A DNA stretch of 64,000 bases from Enterobacter_D sp963521185 (GCA_963521185.1 CAUQTV010000007.1:1-64000), one strand, 5' to 3'; shown: positions 1 to 8,893, numbered from the stretch's first letter. The notes: generated by a model not told the origin, from the letters alone. Made by a program: numbers and translations.

Positions 1-3
1 GAA

Positions 4-79
4 TGGTGGGTGATGACGGGCTCGAACCGCCGACCCCCTCCGTGTAAAGGAGATGCTCTACCAACTGAGCTAATCACCC
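4..79 (-). tRNA. tRNA-Val (anticodon UAC), second of the minus-strand pair
   Basis: Read on the minus strand this is a 76-nt cloverleaf with a 7-bp acceptor stem starting GGGTGAT, a D arm, a T arm with GGTTCGAGC, and an encoded CCA end. The anticodon loop TTTACAC gives UAC. It is the same gene as the copy at 115-190 and is probably co-transcribed with it. It corresponds to the valUXY-lysV cluster that is divergent from gltX in E. coli; further members probably lie left of the window. Confidence 0.97.
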
Positions 80-114
80 ATTTCGGTACTGCTGAGATAA
101 GTTCGTGATGAGAA

Positions 115-190
115 TGGTGGGTGATGACGGGCTCGAACCGCCGACCCCCTCCGTGTAAAGGAGATGCTCTACCAACTGAGCTAATCACCC
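115..190 (-). tRNA. valU: tRNA-Val (anticodon UAC), promoter-proximal copy (valU position)
   Basis: A 76-nt minus-strand tRNA with encoded CCA, anticodon UAC, identical to the copy at 4-79 and separated from it by 35 nt. It sits directly behind a strong promoter (208-235). The symbol is given by position: in E. coli valU is the tRNA nearest gltX. Confidence 0.97.
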
Positions 191-207
191 CCGCTGTGTG
201 GAGTCGC

Positions 208-235
208 ATTATAGGGAGAGTTGAAAATGAGTCAA
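208..235 (-). promoter_or_regulatory. Sigma-70 promoter of the tRNA-Val operon
   Basis: On the minus strand there is a -35 box TTGACT (230-235), a 16-nt spacer and a perfect -10 box TATAAT (208-213), followed by a G/C-containing discriminator GCGACTCC. This fits stringently controlled stable-RNA promoters. The mature tRNA begins about 17 nt downstream. Confidence 0.85.
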
Positions 236-289
236 CGCCTTTTCTAAAGATTTTGTTTGTTCGTCGTAAAATTAAACAACCCGACACAT

Positions 290-311
290 AATCATGCGTG
301 CGCGCATGATT
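290..311. repeat. Inverted repeat between tRNA-Val and gltX promoters
   Basis: Perfect 9-bp arms, AATCATGCG and CGCATGATT, separated by TGCG. There is no T-run on either side, so it is not an obvious terminator. It lies upstream of both divergent promoters and could be a protein-binding site. Function unknown. Confidence 0.5.
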
Positions 312-355
312 TCTAAACAAAAACGGCGTTTAGCGCGCGCATTTCGGTAACAACA

Positions 356-383
356 TTGAGGAATCAGCCCACAGTGATAGAAT
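356..383 (+). promoter_or_regulatory. Candidate gltX promoter
   Basis: TTGAGG (356-361), a 16-nt spacer and TAGAAT (378-383) lie about 65 nt upstream of the gltX start codon. The match to sigma-70 is good but unproven. Confidence 0.5.
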
Positions 384-448
384 ATTGCCCATTCCATTTT
401 TCCAGGACTTGCCGGCTGTCGGCATCGTTATCAACGTAAGGCCATTTC

Positions 449-1867
449 ATGAAAATCAAAACTCGCTTCGCGCCAAGCCCGACCGGCTATCTGCACGTCG
501 GTGGTGCGCGTACTGCTCTCTACTCCTGGCTTTTTGCACGTCATCATGACGGTGAGTTTGTGCTGCGTATTGAAGACACCGATCTTGAGCGCTCCACGCC
601 GGAAGCTATCGAAGCCATTATGGATGGCATGAACTGGCTGAATCTGGAGTGGGATGAAGGCCCGTACTTCCAGACCAAACGTTTTGACCGTTATAACGCG
701 GTCATTGACGACATGCTGAAAGTGGGCACCGCTTATAAATGCTACTGCTCGAAAGAGCGCCTGGAACAGCTGCGCGAAACGCAAATGGCGAACGGTGAAA
801 AACCTCGCTACGACGGGCGCTGCCGTCACGGTCATGAGCATCACGCCGACGACGAGCCGTGCGTGGTGCGCTTTGCCAACCCGCAGGACGGTTCGGTCAT
901 TTTCGATGACCAGATCCGTGGCCCGATCGAATTCAGCAACCAGGAGCTGGACGATCTGATTATCCGCCGTACCGACGGCTCGCCGACCTATAACTTCTGC
1001 GTGGTGGTGGACGACTGGGATATGGAAATCACTCACGTTATCCGTGGTGAAGACCATATCAACAACACCCCGCGCCAGATCAACATTCTCAAAGCGCTGA
1101 ACGCACCGGTGCCGGTGTATGCGCACGTCTCCATGATCAACGGCGACGACGGTAAAAAACTCTCCAAGCGCCACGGTGCGGTCAGTGTGATGCAATACCG
1201 CGACGAGGGGTATCTGCCGGAAGCGTTGCTGAACTATCTGGTACGTCTGGGCTGGTCAAGCGGCGATCAGGAGATCTTCACCCGTGAAGAGATGATCTCG
1301 CTCTTCTCGCTGGGCGCGGTGAGCAAATCCGCCAGTGCGTTTAACACCGATAAACTGCTGTGGCTGAACCATCATTACATCAACACCCTGGCCCCGGAAT
1401 ACGTCGCCACCCAGCTGCAATGGCACATCGAACAAGAGAACATCGACACCCGCACTGGCCCACAGCTGGCGGAGCTGGTGAAGCTGTTAGGCGAGCGCTG
1501 CAAAACGCTGAAAGAGATGGCGGCCAGCTGCCGTTACTTCTATGAAGAGTTTGACGAGTTCGACGCCGACGCGGCGAAAAAACACCTGCGTCCGGTCGCG
1601 CGCCAGCCGCTGGAAGTGGTGCGTGACAAACTGGCCGCCATCACCGAGTGGAGCGCTGAAAACGTGCACCACGCCATTCAGGCAACGGCTGACGAGCTGG
1701 AAGTGGGCATGGGCAAAGTGGGTATGCCGCTGCGTGTGGCTGTCACCGGCGCGGGCCAGTCACCGGCGCTGGACGTGACCGTGCACGCTATCGGCCGGAC
1801 CCGCAGCGTTGAGCGTATTAATAAAGCGCTGAGCTTTATTGCTGAGCGTGAAAGCCAGCAGCAGTAA
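449..1867 (+). CDS. gltX: Glutamyl-tRNA synthetase
   Basis: A 472-aa class I aminoacyl-tRNA synthetase that charges tRNA-Glu with glutamate in the cytoplasm; the E. coli enzyme has 471 residues. The N-terminus carries the HIGH-type signature as PTGYLHVGG, and the KMSKS loop appears as KKLSKRHG around residue 237. A Cys/His cluster (CYCSKE, then CRHGH) matches the zinc-binding insert of the E. coli enzyme. The gene starts after a candidate promoter at 356-383 and ends at a strong terminator. Single essential gene, no oddities seen. Confidence 0.98.
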   Translation: MKIKTRFAPSPTGYLHVGGARTALYSWLFARHHDGEFVLRIEDTDLERSTPEAIEAIMDGMNWLNLEWDEGPYFQTKRFDRYNAVIDDMLKVGTAYKCYCSKERLEQLRETQMANGEKPRYDGRCRHGHEHHADDEPCVVRFANPQDGSVIFDDQIRGPIEFSNQELDDLIIRRTDGSPTYNFCVVVDDWDMEITHVIRGEDHINNTPRQINILKALNAPVPVYAHVSMINGDDGKKLSKRHGAVSVMQYRDEGYLPEALLNYLVRLGWSSGDQEIFTREEMISLFSLGAVSKSASAFNTDKLLWLNHHYINTLAPEYVATQLQWHIEQENIDTRTGPQLAELVKLLGERCKTLKEMAASCRYFYEEFDEFDADAAKKHLRPVARQPLEVVRDKLAAITEWSAENVHHAIQATADELEVGMGKVGMPLRVAVTGAGQSPALDVTVHAIGRTRSVERINKALSFIAERESQQQ

Positions 1868-1890
1868 TGCGCTAAGAGGCAGTAAAAGCG

Positions 1891-1917
1891 AACGGCAGGG
1901 ATAACCTGCCGTTTTTT
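1891..1917 (+). terminator. Intrinsic terminator of gltX
   Basis: A hairpin with stem AACGGCAGG/CCTGCCGTT and loop GATAA, followed by a T-run. It sits between convergent gltX and yfeD. Confidence 0.88.
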
Positions 1918-1924
1918 ATGGGGC

Positions 1925-2320
1925 TCAGGAGACCGATTCCGCAATCCCGAGGCGTGTTAAAAACACCCGTAATCCTTCCCGCGCTAAGAATTTCTCCAGC
2001 CGATCCTGTTCATCCGGGGTCATGTTTTGCAAAACGTTCATGATCAGCCGCAGCGATCGGGAAAGAGGAACCGCATTGAAATCGGACGCGGATTCCTTCA
2101 GCGCGGAGGCAGACAGACGGTGGCGCAGCACCGGCGTTTTCATAATGAACTCTTTCACCGACTTATCGATATGAATGAGTCGGGCGCGTCCGCCTTTCAC
2201 GCCAGCAAGCTGCTCGGTTTTCCACTTCTGTTCGCGGATCCAGCGATTGACGGTCTGCTTTGCCACGCCAAGATACTCAGCCAGTTCTTCGGTGGTCATC
2301 TTCTCAGGTAGATTTATCAT
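1925..2320 (-). CDS. yfeD: YfeD, DUF1323-type helix-turn-helix protein
   Basis: A 131-aa predicted DNA-binding protein of unknown target. The N-terminal segment (TTEELAEYLGVAKQTVNRW, about residues 9-27) is a helix-turn-helix followed by the family-typical GVKGGRARL stretch. The start at 2320 (sequence MINLPEK) aligns with E. coli YfeD (130 aa); an in-frame extension to 2374 is possible but would reach deeper into yfeC. The gene overlaps the end of yfeC by 17 nt, so the two are probably translationally coupled. It is a paralogue of the upstream gene. Its weak ribosome-binding site fits coupling. Confidence 0.85.
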   Translation of the reverse strand: MINLPEKMTTEELAEYLGVAKQTVNRWIREQKWKTEQLAGVKGGRARLIHIDKSVKEFIMKTPVLRHRLSASALKESASDFNAVPLSRSLRLIMNVLQNMTPDEQDRLEKFLAREGLRVFLTRLGIAESVS

Positions 2321-2684
2321 TTTGTTTTTGATCGCGAATACCGAGCCGTTGTAATAAGCCGCTGATACCTTCACGCAGCAGTAAGGACGTTAATTGTTTT
2401 TGTTCTGAGGGCGTCATCTCTTTCGCCAGCGTGGTCAGCAGGACGTCGAGCGAGGGATCCACCATGTCTGATTCAGGTCCCTGATTCGCGACCGCCGCGC
2501 GACGTGCGCTGCGAATAAATTCGCGGACCTGCTCATTGATATGCACCAGGCGCGCTTTCCCACCCTGAACGCCGGGCTTTGGTGATGTCACCCAGCCTTC
2601 TTTGCGTACCCATTTATTGATGGTCTGGCGACTGTATCCCGTGAGCCTGGCCAGCTCTTCCGGCGTCATCCGTTCCTTGATCAT
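2304..2684 (-). CDS. yfeC: YfeC, DUF1323-type helix-turn-helix protein
   Basis: A 126-aa predicted DNA-binding protein paralogous to YfeD. The helix-turn-helix (TPEELARLTGYSRQTINKW) is at the N-terminus and the shared GVQGGKARLVHI stretch follows. I chose the ATG at 2684 because AGGA lies 6 nt upstream and because it matches E. coli YfeC; a GTG at 2699 is the alternative. First gene of the yfeC-yfeD pair. The regulon is unknown. Confidence 0.87.
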   Translation of the reverse strand: MIKERMTPEELARLTGYSRQTINKWVRKEGWVTSPKPGVQGGKARLVHINEQVREFIRSARRAAVANQGPESDMVDPSLDVLLTTLAKEMTPSEQKQLTSLLLREGISGLLQRLGIRDQKQNDKST

Positions 2685-2842
2685 GCAATTTCCTGACACG
2701 AAGTAGGGGAATTAGTGGTTCATCTTATAGCACCCTTTTACATGAAAGTGTGACGGGTTTAACTACTGACTGCGAGGCGGCTCGCAATGTCATTCATTTG
2801 CTTGCTTTTTCAGCGATTAACATAGGGGAGGGGATTTTGGCG

Positions 2843-2871
2843 TTGACACCCGCCGACGGAATTCATATTAT
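2843..2871 (+). promoter_or_regulatory. Strong sigma-70 promoter of the tRNA-Ala pair
   Basis: Consensus -35 TTGACA (2843-2848), a 17-nt spacer and -10 TATTAT (2866-2871), followed by a G+C-rich discriminator GCCGCCCG. This layout fits stringent and growth-rate control. The first tRNA-Ala starts 32 nt downstream. Confidence 0.9.
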
Positions 2872-2902
2872 GCCGCCCGTCAACACGACAGCTTTACGTT
2901 AT

Positions 2903-2978
<76 letters not shown>

Positions 2979-3019
2979 AATCCTGATCCCAACAGGTTTG
3001 GTACGTAAAGAAATGATGT

Positions 3020-3095
<76 letters not shown>

Positions 3096-3104
3096 AAATT
3101 TGAA

Positions 3105-3130
3105 CCCTCGCCTGTGGCGGGGGTTTTTTT
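3105..3130 (+). terminator. Intrinsic terminator of the tRNA-Ala operon
   Basis: Stem CCCTCGCC/GGCGGGGG with one G-T pair and loop TGT, followed by a run of seven T. Confidence 0.88.
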
Positions 3131-3318
3131 ATGCCTGTAATTTCTGCGTGTATATACTTAAGTCAATTTTTATCAATTTACCCAGGATAAATCTTAGATT
3201 TATTATCCCCTTGTATTGCTGCGGTAATAGTTTGTCCGTTAACTTGCTTCGCGAAGTAAATAAACCTATTATTCGGCTATTCTAAAATTCGCCCGCCGAG
3301 ACCTTTGAAGTAATCTTA

Positions 3319-5502
3319 ATGAAAATTAAAATATACAATAACCTAAGGGTTTTCTTAGTTGCATTCATTCTGTGCCTGGCGGCGGTCTCTTTTTCCCGAT
3401 ACGTTTCTCCTCGCGCCATCGTTGATGAAAGCGATATTTTTCTGGCGTGGCTCCCGCTAAGCGTGATGCTGTCTGTTATTTTCATCTTTGGCCGACGCGG
3501 CATTGCACCGGTGATTTTAAGTTTTGCTTTAGTCAATGAATGGCTTATGCATCTGCCCTTTAGCCATGCTTTACTCGTATTATTCTGTCAGTTCGTCCCG
3601 GTATTACTGGCCTGCGCAATGGTGCGATGGCGACTGGGAAGCCGATGGCGATACGGAATGCCCAATAAAAATATGGGCGTGCGAATATTCTGGTTAGGAT
3701 TTTTCGCACCGGCAGGCATCAAGGCGTCAATGTATATTTCAACAGAATGGCTAGGTTATCCGGTATCACTCTCAACGTTTTTCGATTCCTCTTCAGTCGT
3801 TTACAGCATCATTGATATCCAAAGCCTGATCTGCGCGGTACTCATCTTTGGCATGATGTTCTATTTCCCCATGCGTATGCTGGTAAACCCACACTATGCC
3901 CGTGCGTTCTGGCGTCGCAGTATTACGCCAAATCTGACAAAGCATAACCGGTTGTTTACGTTAAGCTGGCTGCTTGCGCTGGTGAGCAGTTTGATCATTC
4001 TGTTCGCACCTTATGAATCGGATTATATTGCGGGCTACCTGGTGCCGGTGGTGTTCATTATATTTATGTTAGGGATCCGCCAGCTAAGCTCTTCGTTCAT
4101 TTCATTTAGTTGGGCAATTACGGCATTTATTCTGGTGAACCATAATCGGAATTTTCTTCACGGCGTACGAACGGAGTATTCGCTGGCCTTTGTGCTGTCT
4201 GTTTTGATATCGATTACAATTTGCATTTTGTACATGGCGTATATCTATAACCGCAGTGAGTGGCTCAAGCGCGTTTGGATAGATCATGCGATGACCGACC
4301 CGTTAACCGGTTTGCCCAATTTGCGCGCGCTGGAGCTACATCTTGGAAAGCATTCGCATAAAGTGGTTAGCTGTTTACATCTTAAAAATCTGGAATTTTT
4401 AAGTCGTCATTACGGCATGATGATGCGGGTACATTGTAAACGTACCATCATGCGGGAATTACAGCCGCTGATGACAGAAAGCGAGAAGTTATTCCAGTTG
4501 CCGGGCAGCGAACTGCTTCTGGTATTAGATGGCTGCGATCCCACCGCGCGCTTACAGCAGATGGTCGACTTTCTGAACAGCCGTAAAATCAGCTGGCAGG
4601 ACACCGCCATCGACATTGAGTTTGGCGCTTCCTGGGGCATTATCGACGGCACGGGTGAAAGTCTGCACCACACGCTGGGGCAGCTTAGCTGGCTCTCTGA
4701 ACAGGCCTGTGTGTCGCAGCAGGTGATGGCGCTGACGCAAAGTCTCGACGCGGTATCCGAGCGAACCACCGAGCGCGTGTTGCTGCTCAATAAAGTTAAA
4801 CGCGCGCTGGAAGAGGGCGGGGTGCATCTGTACGCTCAGCCCATTCAGAGGGCCGATGGTACGGGTTATCACGAGATCCTGACGCGCCTGAACATCGATG
4901 GTGAAACGATCGCCCCGGACCGGTTTATTCCCATCATCGCTCAGTTTAATCTCAGCATCCGGTTTGACATGCTGGTGGTGGAGTCGCTGTTGCAATGGCT
5001 GCGCGCGCATCCGCAGACCAGCGCACAGGCGCGTTTCTCCGTAAACCTGATGCCCATGACGCTGATGCAAAAAGAGTGCGCCAGCGAACTGACGGCGCTT
5101 TTTTCGCGCTACGCGGTGTCACCGCAAAGCATCATTATAGAGATCACCGAAGAGCAGGCTTTCTCCCACGCGGAGATCAGCATGCATAACATTCAGCAGC
5201 TGCGCGATAAGGGCTTCCAGATTGCCATTGACGACTTTGGCACCGGCTACGCGAACTTTGAGCGGCTCAAACGCCTGCATGCGGATATTGTCAAAATTGA
5301 CGGCTGCTTTGTGAAGGACATTAACCGTGAACCGATGGATGCAATGATAGTAAAAGCGATCTGTTCGATGGCAAAAGCTAAGTCGATGACCGTGGTGGCA
5401 GAATATGTGGAGACGCCCGAGCAGCGCGAGCTGCTATTGTCGCTGGGCGTGGATTACTTACAGGGATTTTTAATCGGCAAACCGCTGCCGCTGGCGGAGT
5501 AA
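3319..5502 (+). CDS. pdeA: PdeA (YfeA), membrane c-di-GMP phosphodiesterase
   Basis: A 727-aa protein (E. coli PdeA has 729) predicted to hydrolyse c-di-GMP to pGpG at the inner membrane. An N-terminal region of about 310 residues with roughly eight hydrophobic segments is a MASE1-type sensor. A degenerate GGDEF domain follows, with the active-site loop replaced by PGSEL, so no cyclase activity is expected. The C-terminal EAL domain looks intact: EILTR signature near residue 518, SVN, EITE, DDFGTGYA, VKID and AEYVE motifs are all present. It stands alone between the tRNA-Ala operon and nupC, as in E. coli. The membrane ligand is unknown. Confidence 0.93.
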   Translation: MKIKIYNNLRVFLVAFILCLAAVSFSRYVSPRAIVDESDIFLAWLPLSVMLSVIFIFGRRGIAPVILSFALVNEWLMHLPFSHALLVLFCQFVPVLLACAMVRWRLGSRWRYGMPNKNMGVRIFWLGFFAPAGIKASMYISTEWLGYPVSLSTFFDSSSVVYSIIDIQSLICAVLIFGMMFYFPMRMLVNPHYARAFWRRSITPNLTKHNRLFTLSWLLALVSSLIILFAPYESDYIAGYLVPVVFIIFMLGIRQLSSSFISFSWAITAFILVNHNRNFLHGVRTEYSLAFVLSVLISITICILYMAYIYNRSEWLKRVWIDHAMTDPLTGLPNLRALELHLGKHSHKVVSCLHLKNLEFLSRHYGMMMRVHCKRTIMRELQPLMTESEKLFQLPGSELLLVLDGCDPTARLQQMVDFLNSRKISWQDTAIDIEFGASWGIIDGTGESLHHTLGQLSWLSEQACVSQQVMALTQSLDAVSERTTERVLLLNKVKRALEEGGVHLYAQPIQRADGTGYHEILTRLNIDGETIAPDRFIPIIAQFNLSIRFDMLVVESLLQWLRAHPQTSAQARFSVNLMPMTLMQKECASELTALFSRYAVSPQSIIIEITEEQAFSHAEISMHNIQQLRDKGFQIAIDDFGTGYANFERLKRLHADIVKIDGCFVKDINREPMDAMIVKAICSMAKAKSMTVVAEYVETPEQRELLLSLGVDYLQGFLIGKPLPLAE

Positions 5503-5504
5503 GG

Positions 5505-5538
5505 TGTAAAAAAACCGGGGACAATGACGGTCCCCGGT
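5505..5538 (-). terminator. Intrinsic terminator of nupC
   Basis: On the minus strand the stem is ACCGGGGAC/GTCCCCGGT with loop CGTCATT or shorter, followed by a run of T. It sits between convergent pdeA and nupC. Confidence 0.87.
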
Positions 5539-5556
5539 GATGTATCGAAGCCTGGA

Positions 5557-6744
5557 TTACAGAACCAGTGCGGCGATAGACGCGGACAGGATGCTGACCA
5601 GCGTAGAGCCGTAGACCAGTTTCAGACCAAAACGGGATACCACGTTACCTTGTTCTTCGTTCAGACCTTTAATCGCACCGGCGATGATACCGATGGATGA
5701 GAAGTTGGCGAAGGAGACCAGGAACACCGACAGAATGCCTTCCGCGCGAGGCGACAGGGTGCCTGCCAGTTTTTGCAGATCCATCATGGCCACGAATTCG
5801 TTAGACACCAGTTTGGTCGCCATAATACTGCCGACCTGGAGCGCTTCGTGGGACGGCACACCCATCACCCAGGCAATCGGGTAGAAGATGTAGCCCAGGA
5901 TGCCCTGGAAGGAGATACCGAACACGGTGGCGAACAGGGCGTTCAGTGCGGAGATCAGCGCGATGAAGCCAATCAGCATCGCAGCAACGATAATCGCCAC
6001 TTTAAAGCCTGCCAGAATGTATTCGCCCAGCATCTCGAAGAAGCTCTGACCTTCATGCAGATTCGCCATCTGCAAATTCTCTTCGCTCTCATCCACGCGG
6101 TATGGGTTGATCAACGAAAGAACGATAAAGGTGCTGAACATGTTCAGTACCAGCGCCGCGACAACGTACTTCGGTTGCAGCATGGTCATGTACGCGCCCA
6201 CGATGGACATGGAAACGGTGGACATCGCCGTAGCCGCCATGGTGTACATGCGGTTGCGGGACATATTACCGAGAATGTCTTTGTAGGCGATGAAGTTTTC
6301 AGACTGCCCCAGAATCAATGAGCTGACGGCGTTGAAGGATTCCAGCTTGCCCATACCGTTCACTTTTGACAGCACGGTACCGATAGCACGGATCACAATC
6401 GGCAGCACACGGATGTGTTGCAAAATACCGATCAACGCGGAAATGAAGACGATCGGGCACAGCACTTTCAGGAAGAAGAAAGCCAGGCCTTCATCGTTCA
6501 TTTTGCCGAAGACAAAGTTTGTCCCTTCATTGGCAAACCCGAGCAGTTTTTCAAACATTTCGGAGAAGCCCTTCACGAAGCCGAGGCCGACATCTGAGTT
6601 CAGGAAGAACCAGGCAAGCAGGACTTCAATAACGAGCAATTGGACAACAAAGCGGATGCGAATTTTTTTGCGGTCGCTGCTTAACAGCAAAGCGAGCAAC
6701 GCCACAACGGCAAGCGCCAGAACAAAGTGAAGAACGCGGGACAT
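5557..6744 (-). CDS. nupC: NupC, proton-coupled nucleoside transporter
   Basis: A 395-aa concentrative nucleoside transporter (CNT family; E. coli NupC 400 aa) that imports nucleosides other than guanosine-type ones across the inner membrane. The sequence is strongly hydrophobic with several membrane segments, and the substrate-binding motif GQSENF is present near residue 147. It is monocistronic, ends at a terminator and shares an intergenic region with mntH. E. coli nupC is CytR/CRP-controlled; a CRP-like site lies upstream here. Confidence 0.96.
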   Translation of the reverse strand: MSRVLHFVLALAVVALLALLLSSDRKKIRIRFVVQLLVIEVLLAWFFLNSDVGLGFVKGFSEMFEKLLGFANEGTNFVFGKMNDEGLAFFFLKVLCPIVFISALIGILQHIRVLPIVIRAIGTVLSKVNGMGKLESFNAVSSLILGQSENFIAYKDILGNMSRNRMYTMAATAMSTVSMSIVGAYMTMLQPKYVVAALVLNMFSTFIVLSLINPYRVDESEENLQMANLHEGQSFFEMLGEYILAGFKVAIIVAAMLIGFIALISALNALFATVFGISFQGILGYIFYPIAWVMGVPSHEALQVGSIMATKLVSNEFVAMMDLQKLAGTLSPRAEGILSVFLVSFANFSSIGIIAGAIKGLNEEQGNVVSRFGLKLVYGSTLVSILSASIAALVL

Positions 6745-6855
6745 ATTTGCTCCAAATATGAGGCAGGTTTAATTTCCGTGCACATTCTATGCAACAAGCG
6801 TAAAGAAAACGAGATCAATAACACACTATAGTAACTACATGTGACCAAACTCAAA

Positions 6856-6877
6856 AATAGTGATCAAACATACATTT
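6856..6877 (-). promoter_or_regulatory. Candidate CRP-binding site upstream of nupC
   Basis: The segment AATAGTGA-N6-ATACATTT matches 6 of 8 positions in each half of the CRP consensus. It lies upstream of a possible nupC -10 box (TATAGT on the minus strand, 6825-6830). A second, weaker half-match begins at 6840. CRP control is known for E. coli nupC; assignment here is inference. Confidence 0.35.
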
Positions 6878-7037
6878 CTGTTATGTTGCGTAAAGAGGCG
6901 TAAAGCAGTCTCGTGATGCTAAACTTTTAACATCATGGTGTGGCATTTGCTTAAGCTATCATCCCTTTCTTAACATTCACGCGAATTATCGTTCCAGGCT
7001 ATCAGAGAAATCAGGGTTACCCCATCTAAATGAACTT

Positions 7038-7056
7038 GATAACCATTCGCATTTTG
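7038..7056 (+). promoter_or_regulatory. Candidate Fur box upstream of mntH
   Basis: GATAACCATTCGCATTTTG matches 12 of 19 positions of the classical Fur box. It lies just upstream of the MntR box. E. coli mntH is repressed by Fur as well as MntR, which supports the call, but the match alone is modest. Confidence 0.4.
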
Positions 7057-7064
7057 ATAGCATC

Positions 7065-7086
7065 AAACATAGCAAAGGCTATATTT
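7065..7086 (+). promoter_or_regulatory. MntR operator of mntH
   Basis: A near-perfect palindrome with half-sites AAACATAGC and GCTATATTT around AAAG. It differs by one base from the E. coli mntH MntR box. It ends 10 nt before the mntH start codon, so manganese-loaded MntR would block transcription or translation start. Confidence 0.88.
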
Positions 7087-7096
7087 AGGGGCAGGA

Positions 7097-8335
7097 ATGA
7101 ACGACAGTCGCGTTGAGAGTAACAGTGGCCGTACGGCGCGCAAGCTTAGGTTCGCATTAATGGGACCTGCGTTCGTTGCGGCTATCGGATATATCGATCC
7201 CGGTAACTTTGCCACTAACATTCAGGCGGGGGCCAGCTTCGGTTACCAGCTGCTGTGGGTCGTGGTGTGGGCCAACCTGATGGCGATGCTGATCCAGGTG
7301 CTGTCCGCCAAGCTCGGGATCGCGACGGGCAAAAACCTTGCTGAACAAATACGCGACCACTACCCGCGTCCGCTGGTGTGGTTCTATTGGGTGCAGGCGG
7401 AAATCATCGCCATGGCAACCGATCTGGCGGAGTTTATCGGTGCGGCCATTGGTTTCAAACTCATCCTTGGTGTGTCGCTGTTGCAGGGGGCGGTGCTGAC
7501 CGGCATTGCGACCTTCCTGATTTTAATGCTGCAACGACGCGGTCAAAAACCGCTGGAAAAGGTGATTGGTGGGCTGCTGCTGTTTGTGGCGGCGGCGTAT
7601 ATCGTCGAGCTGGTGTTCTCGCAGCCCAGTCTGGCGGCGTTGGGCGAAGGGATGATCATTCCCTCGCTGCCCACCAGCGAAGCGGTGTTTCTCGCTGCGG
7701 GCGTGCTGGGTGCGACTATCATGCCGCACGTCATTTACCTGCACTCGTCGCTGACGCAATATCTGCACGGTGGCACGCGCCGCGAGCGCTACAGCGCCAC
7801 CAAATGGGATGTGGCGATCGCCATGACCATCGCCGGGTTTGTGAATCTGGCGATGATGGCCACCGCCGCCGCCGCGTTTCACTTTAGCGGTCACACCGGT
7901 ATTGCCGACCTCGACGAAGCCTATCTGACGCTGGAGCCGCTGCTCGGTCATGCGGCTGCGATGACCTTTGGCCTGAGCCTGGTGGCCGCCGGTCTGTCAT
8001 CAACGGTGGTGGGTACGCTGGCCGGGCAGGTGGTGATGCAAGGGTTTATCCGCTTCCACATTCCCTTGTGGGTGCGCCGTACCGTCACTATGCTGCCGTC
8101 GTTTATCGTCATTTTGATGGGGCTGGATCCGACGCGCATCCTGGTGATGAGCCAGGTGCTGCTGAGCTTCGGTATTGCGCTGGCGCTGGTTCCGCTGCTG
8201 GTCTTTACCAGCAACGCTAAGCTAATGGGCGACCTGGTCAACACGCCGCTGGTGAAACGCGTCGGGTGGCTTATCGTCGCGTTAGTCGTGGCGCTCAATA
8301 TCTGGCTGCTGGTCGGCACCGCGCTGGGATTGTAG
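7097..8335 (+). CDS. mntH: MntH, NRAMP proton-dependent manganese transporter
   Basis: A 412-aa inner-membrane Mn2+ (and Fe2+) importer; E. coli MntH is also 412 aa. The family metal-binding motifs are present: DPGNFAT in the first membrane segment and MPHVIYLHS in the sixth. The start codon follows AGGGGCAGGA. An MntR box and a Fur-like box lie upstream, so it should be off under manganese or iron sufficiency. Monocistronic, convergent with ypeC. Confidence 0.97.
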   Translation: MNDSRVESNSGRTARKLRFALMGPAFVAAIGYIDPGNFATNIQAGASFGYQLLWVVVWANLMAMLIQVLSAKLGIATGKNLAEQIRDHYPRPLVWFYWVQAEIIAMATDLAEFIGAAIGFKLILGVSLLQGAVLTGIATFLILMLQRRGQKPLEKVIGGLLLFVAAAYIVELVFSQPSLAALGEGMIIPSLPTSEAVFLAAGVLGATIMPHVIYLHSSLTQYLHGGTRRERYSATKWDVAIAMTIAGFVNLAMMATAAAAFHFSGHTGIADLDEAYLTLEPLLGHAAAMTFGLSLVAAGLSSTVVGTLAGQVVMQGFIRFHIPLWVRRTVTMLPSFIVILMGLDPTRILVMSQVLLSFGIALALVPLLVFTSNAKLMGDLVNTPLVKRVGWLIVALVVALNIWLLVGTALGL

Positions 8336-8400
8336 CGGTCGGGTGAAGGCTGAGCGGCAGCGAAAAGGGGCAGTCAGGTAGCGCAGGATTTGACGACAAA

Positions 8401-8425
8401 AAAAGGAGCGCTGAGCGCTCCTTTT
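8401..8425. terminator. Bidirectional terminator between mntH and ypeC
   Basis: Symmetrical hairpin with stem GGAGCGC/GCGCTCC and loop TGA, flanked by A-run and T-run, so it can serve both convergent genes. Confidence 0.85.
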
Positions 8426-8429
8426 ACAA

Positions 8430-8768
8430 TCAGTGGCGGTGACCATGTCCATGACCGGGTCCGCGCCCATGTCCACGATGGTCATCACGATCGCCCCAGC
8501 CTTCTCGGTAGCCGCGCTCGTAAGCGTTACGGTTGTCCCAGCCGCGATGGTAGCCCCGGTCATGGGGACGCCAGCGATTTTCGCGCCACTGGTAATGACG
8601 ATGCCAGTAGTCACGATCGCGCCAGTGGCCGCCGTCCCAGTAGTTACCGCCGTTATCGCGATCGCCAATTTGTAATTTAACGGAGGGCAGCAGGGTGATT
8701 TCGCCTGCGTTTGCCATCATCGGCGCAGAAGCCAGTAATACTGCTGCCAGAATCAGTGACCTGAACAT
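8430..8768 (-). CDS. ypeC: YpeC, DUF2502 secreted protein
   Basis: A 112-aa protein of unknown function, recognisable as E. coli YpeC. A signal peptide (cleavage after residues MANA) is followed by a short conserved segment EITLLPSVKLQIGDRD and a tail very rich in His, Arg, Trp, Tyr and Gly, ending GHGHGHRH. The tail might bind metal, which is noteworthy beside mntH, but that is inference. I chose the ATG at 8768 because AAGGAG lies just upstream; longer starts have no such site. Confidence 0.9.
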   Translation of the reverse strand: MFRSLILAAVLLASAPMMANAGEITLLPSVKLQIGDRDNGGNYWDGGHWRDRDYWHRHYQWRENRWRPHDRGYHRGWDNRNAYERGYREGWGDRDDHRGHGRGPGHGHGHRH

Positions 8769-8893
8769 TGTTATCTCCTTCACGGTCATAGCCGTAACCG
8801 GCCTGTTAACGCAATATTACGGGGCGGTAAAGCCCCGCAGCATTGGCTTAACTCTTAAATCGTGAAGGGGAGCATTTTTTGCTAAAAATGCGT

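Noticed and set aside
431..1195. 254-codon open frame on the minus strand inside gltX
   Set aside because: It is wholly antisense to a certain gene, has no family similarity and arises from the codon bias of G+C-rich coding DNA.
8871..8892. Inverted repeat GCATTTTT ... AAAAATGC near the end of the aldo/keto reductase gene
   Set aside because: A+T-rich stem with no T-run after it; too weak to call a terminator.
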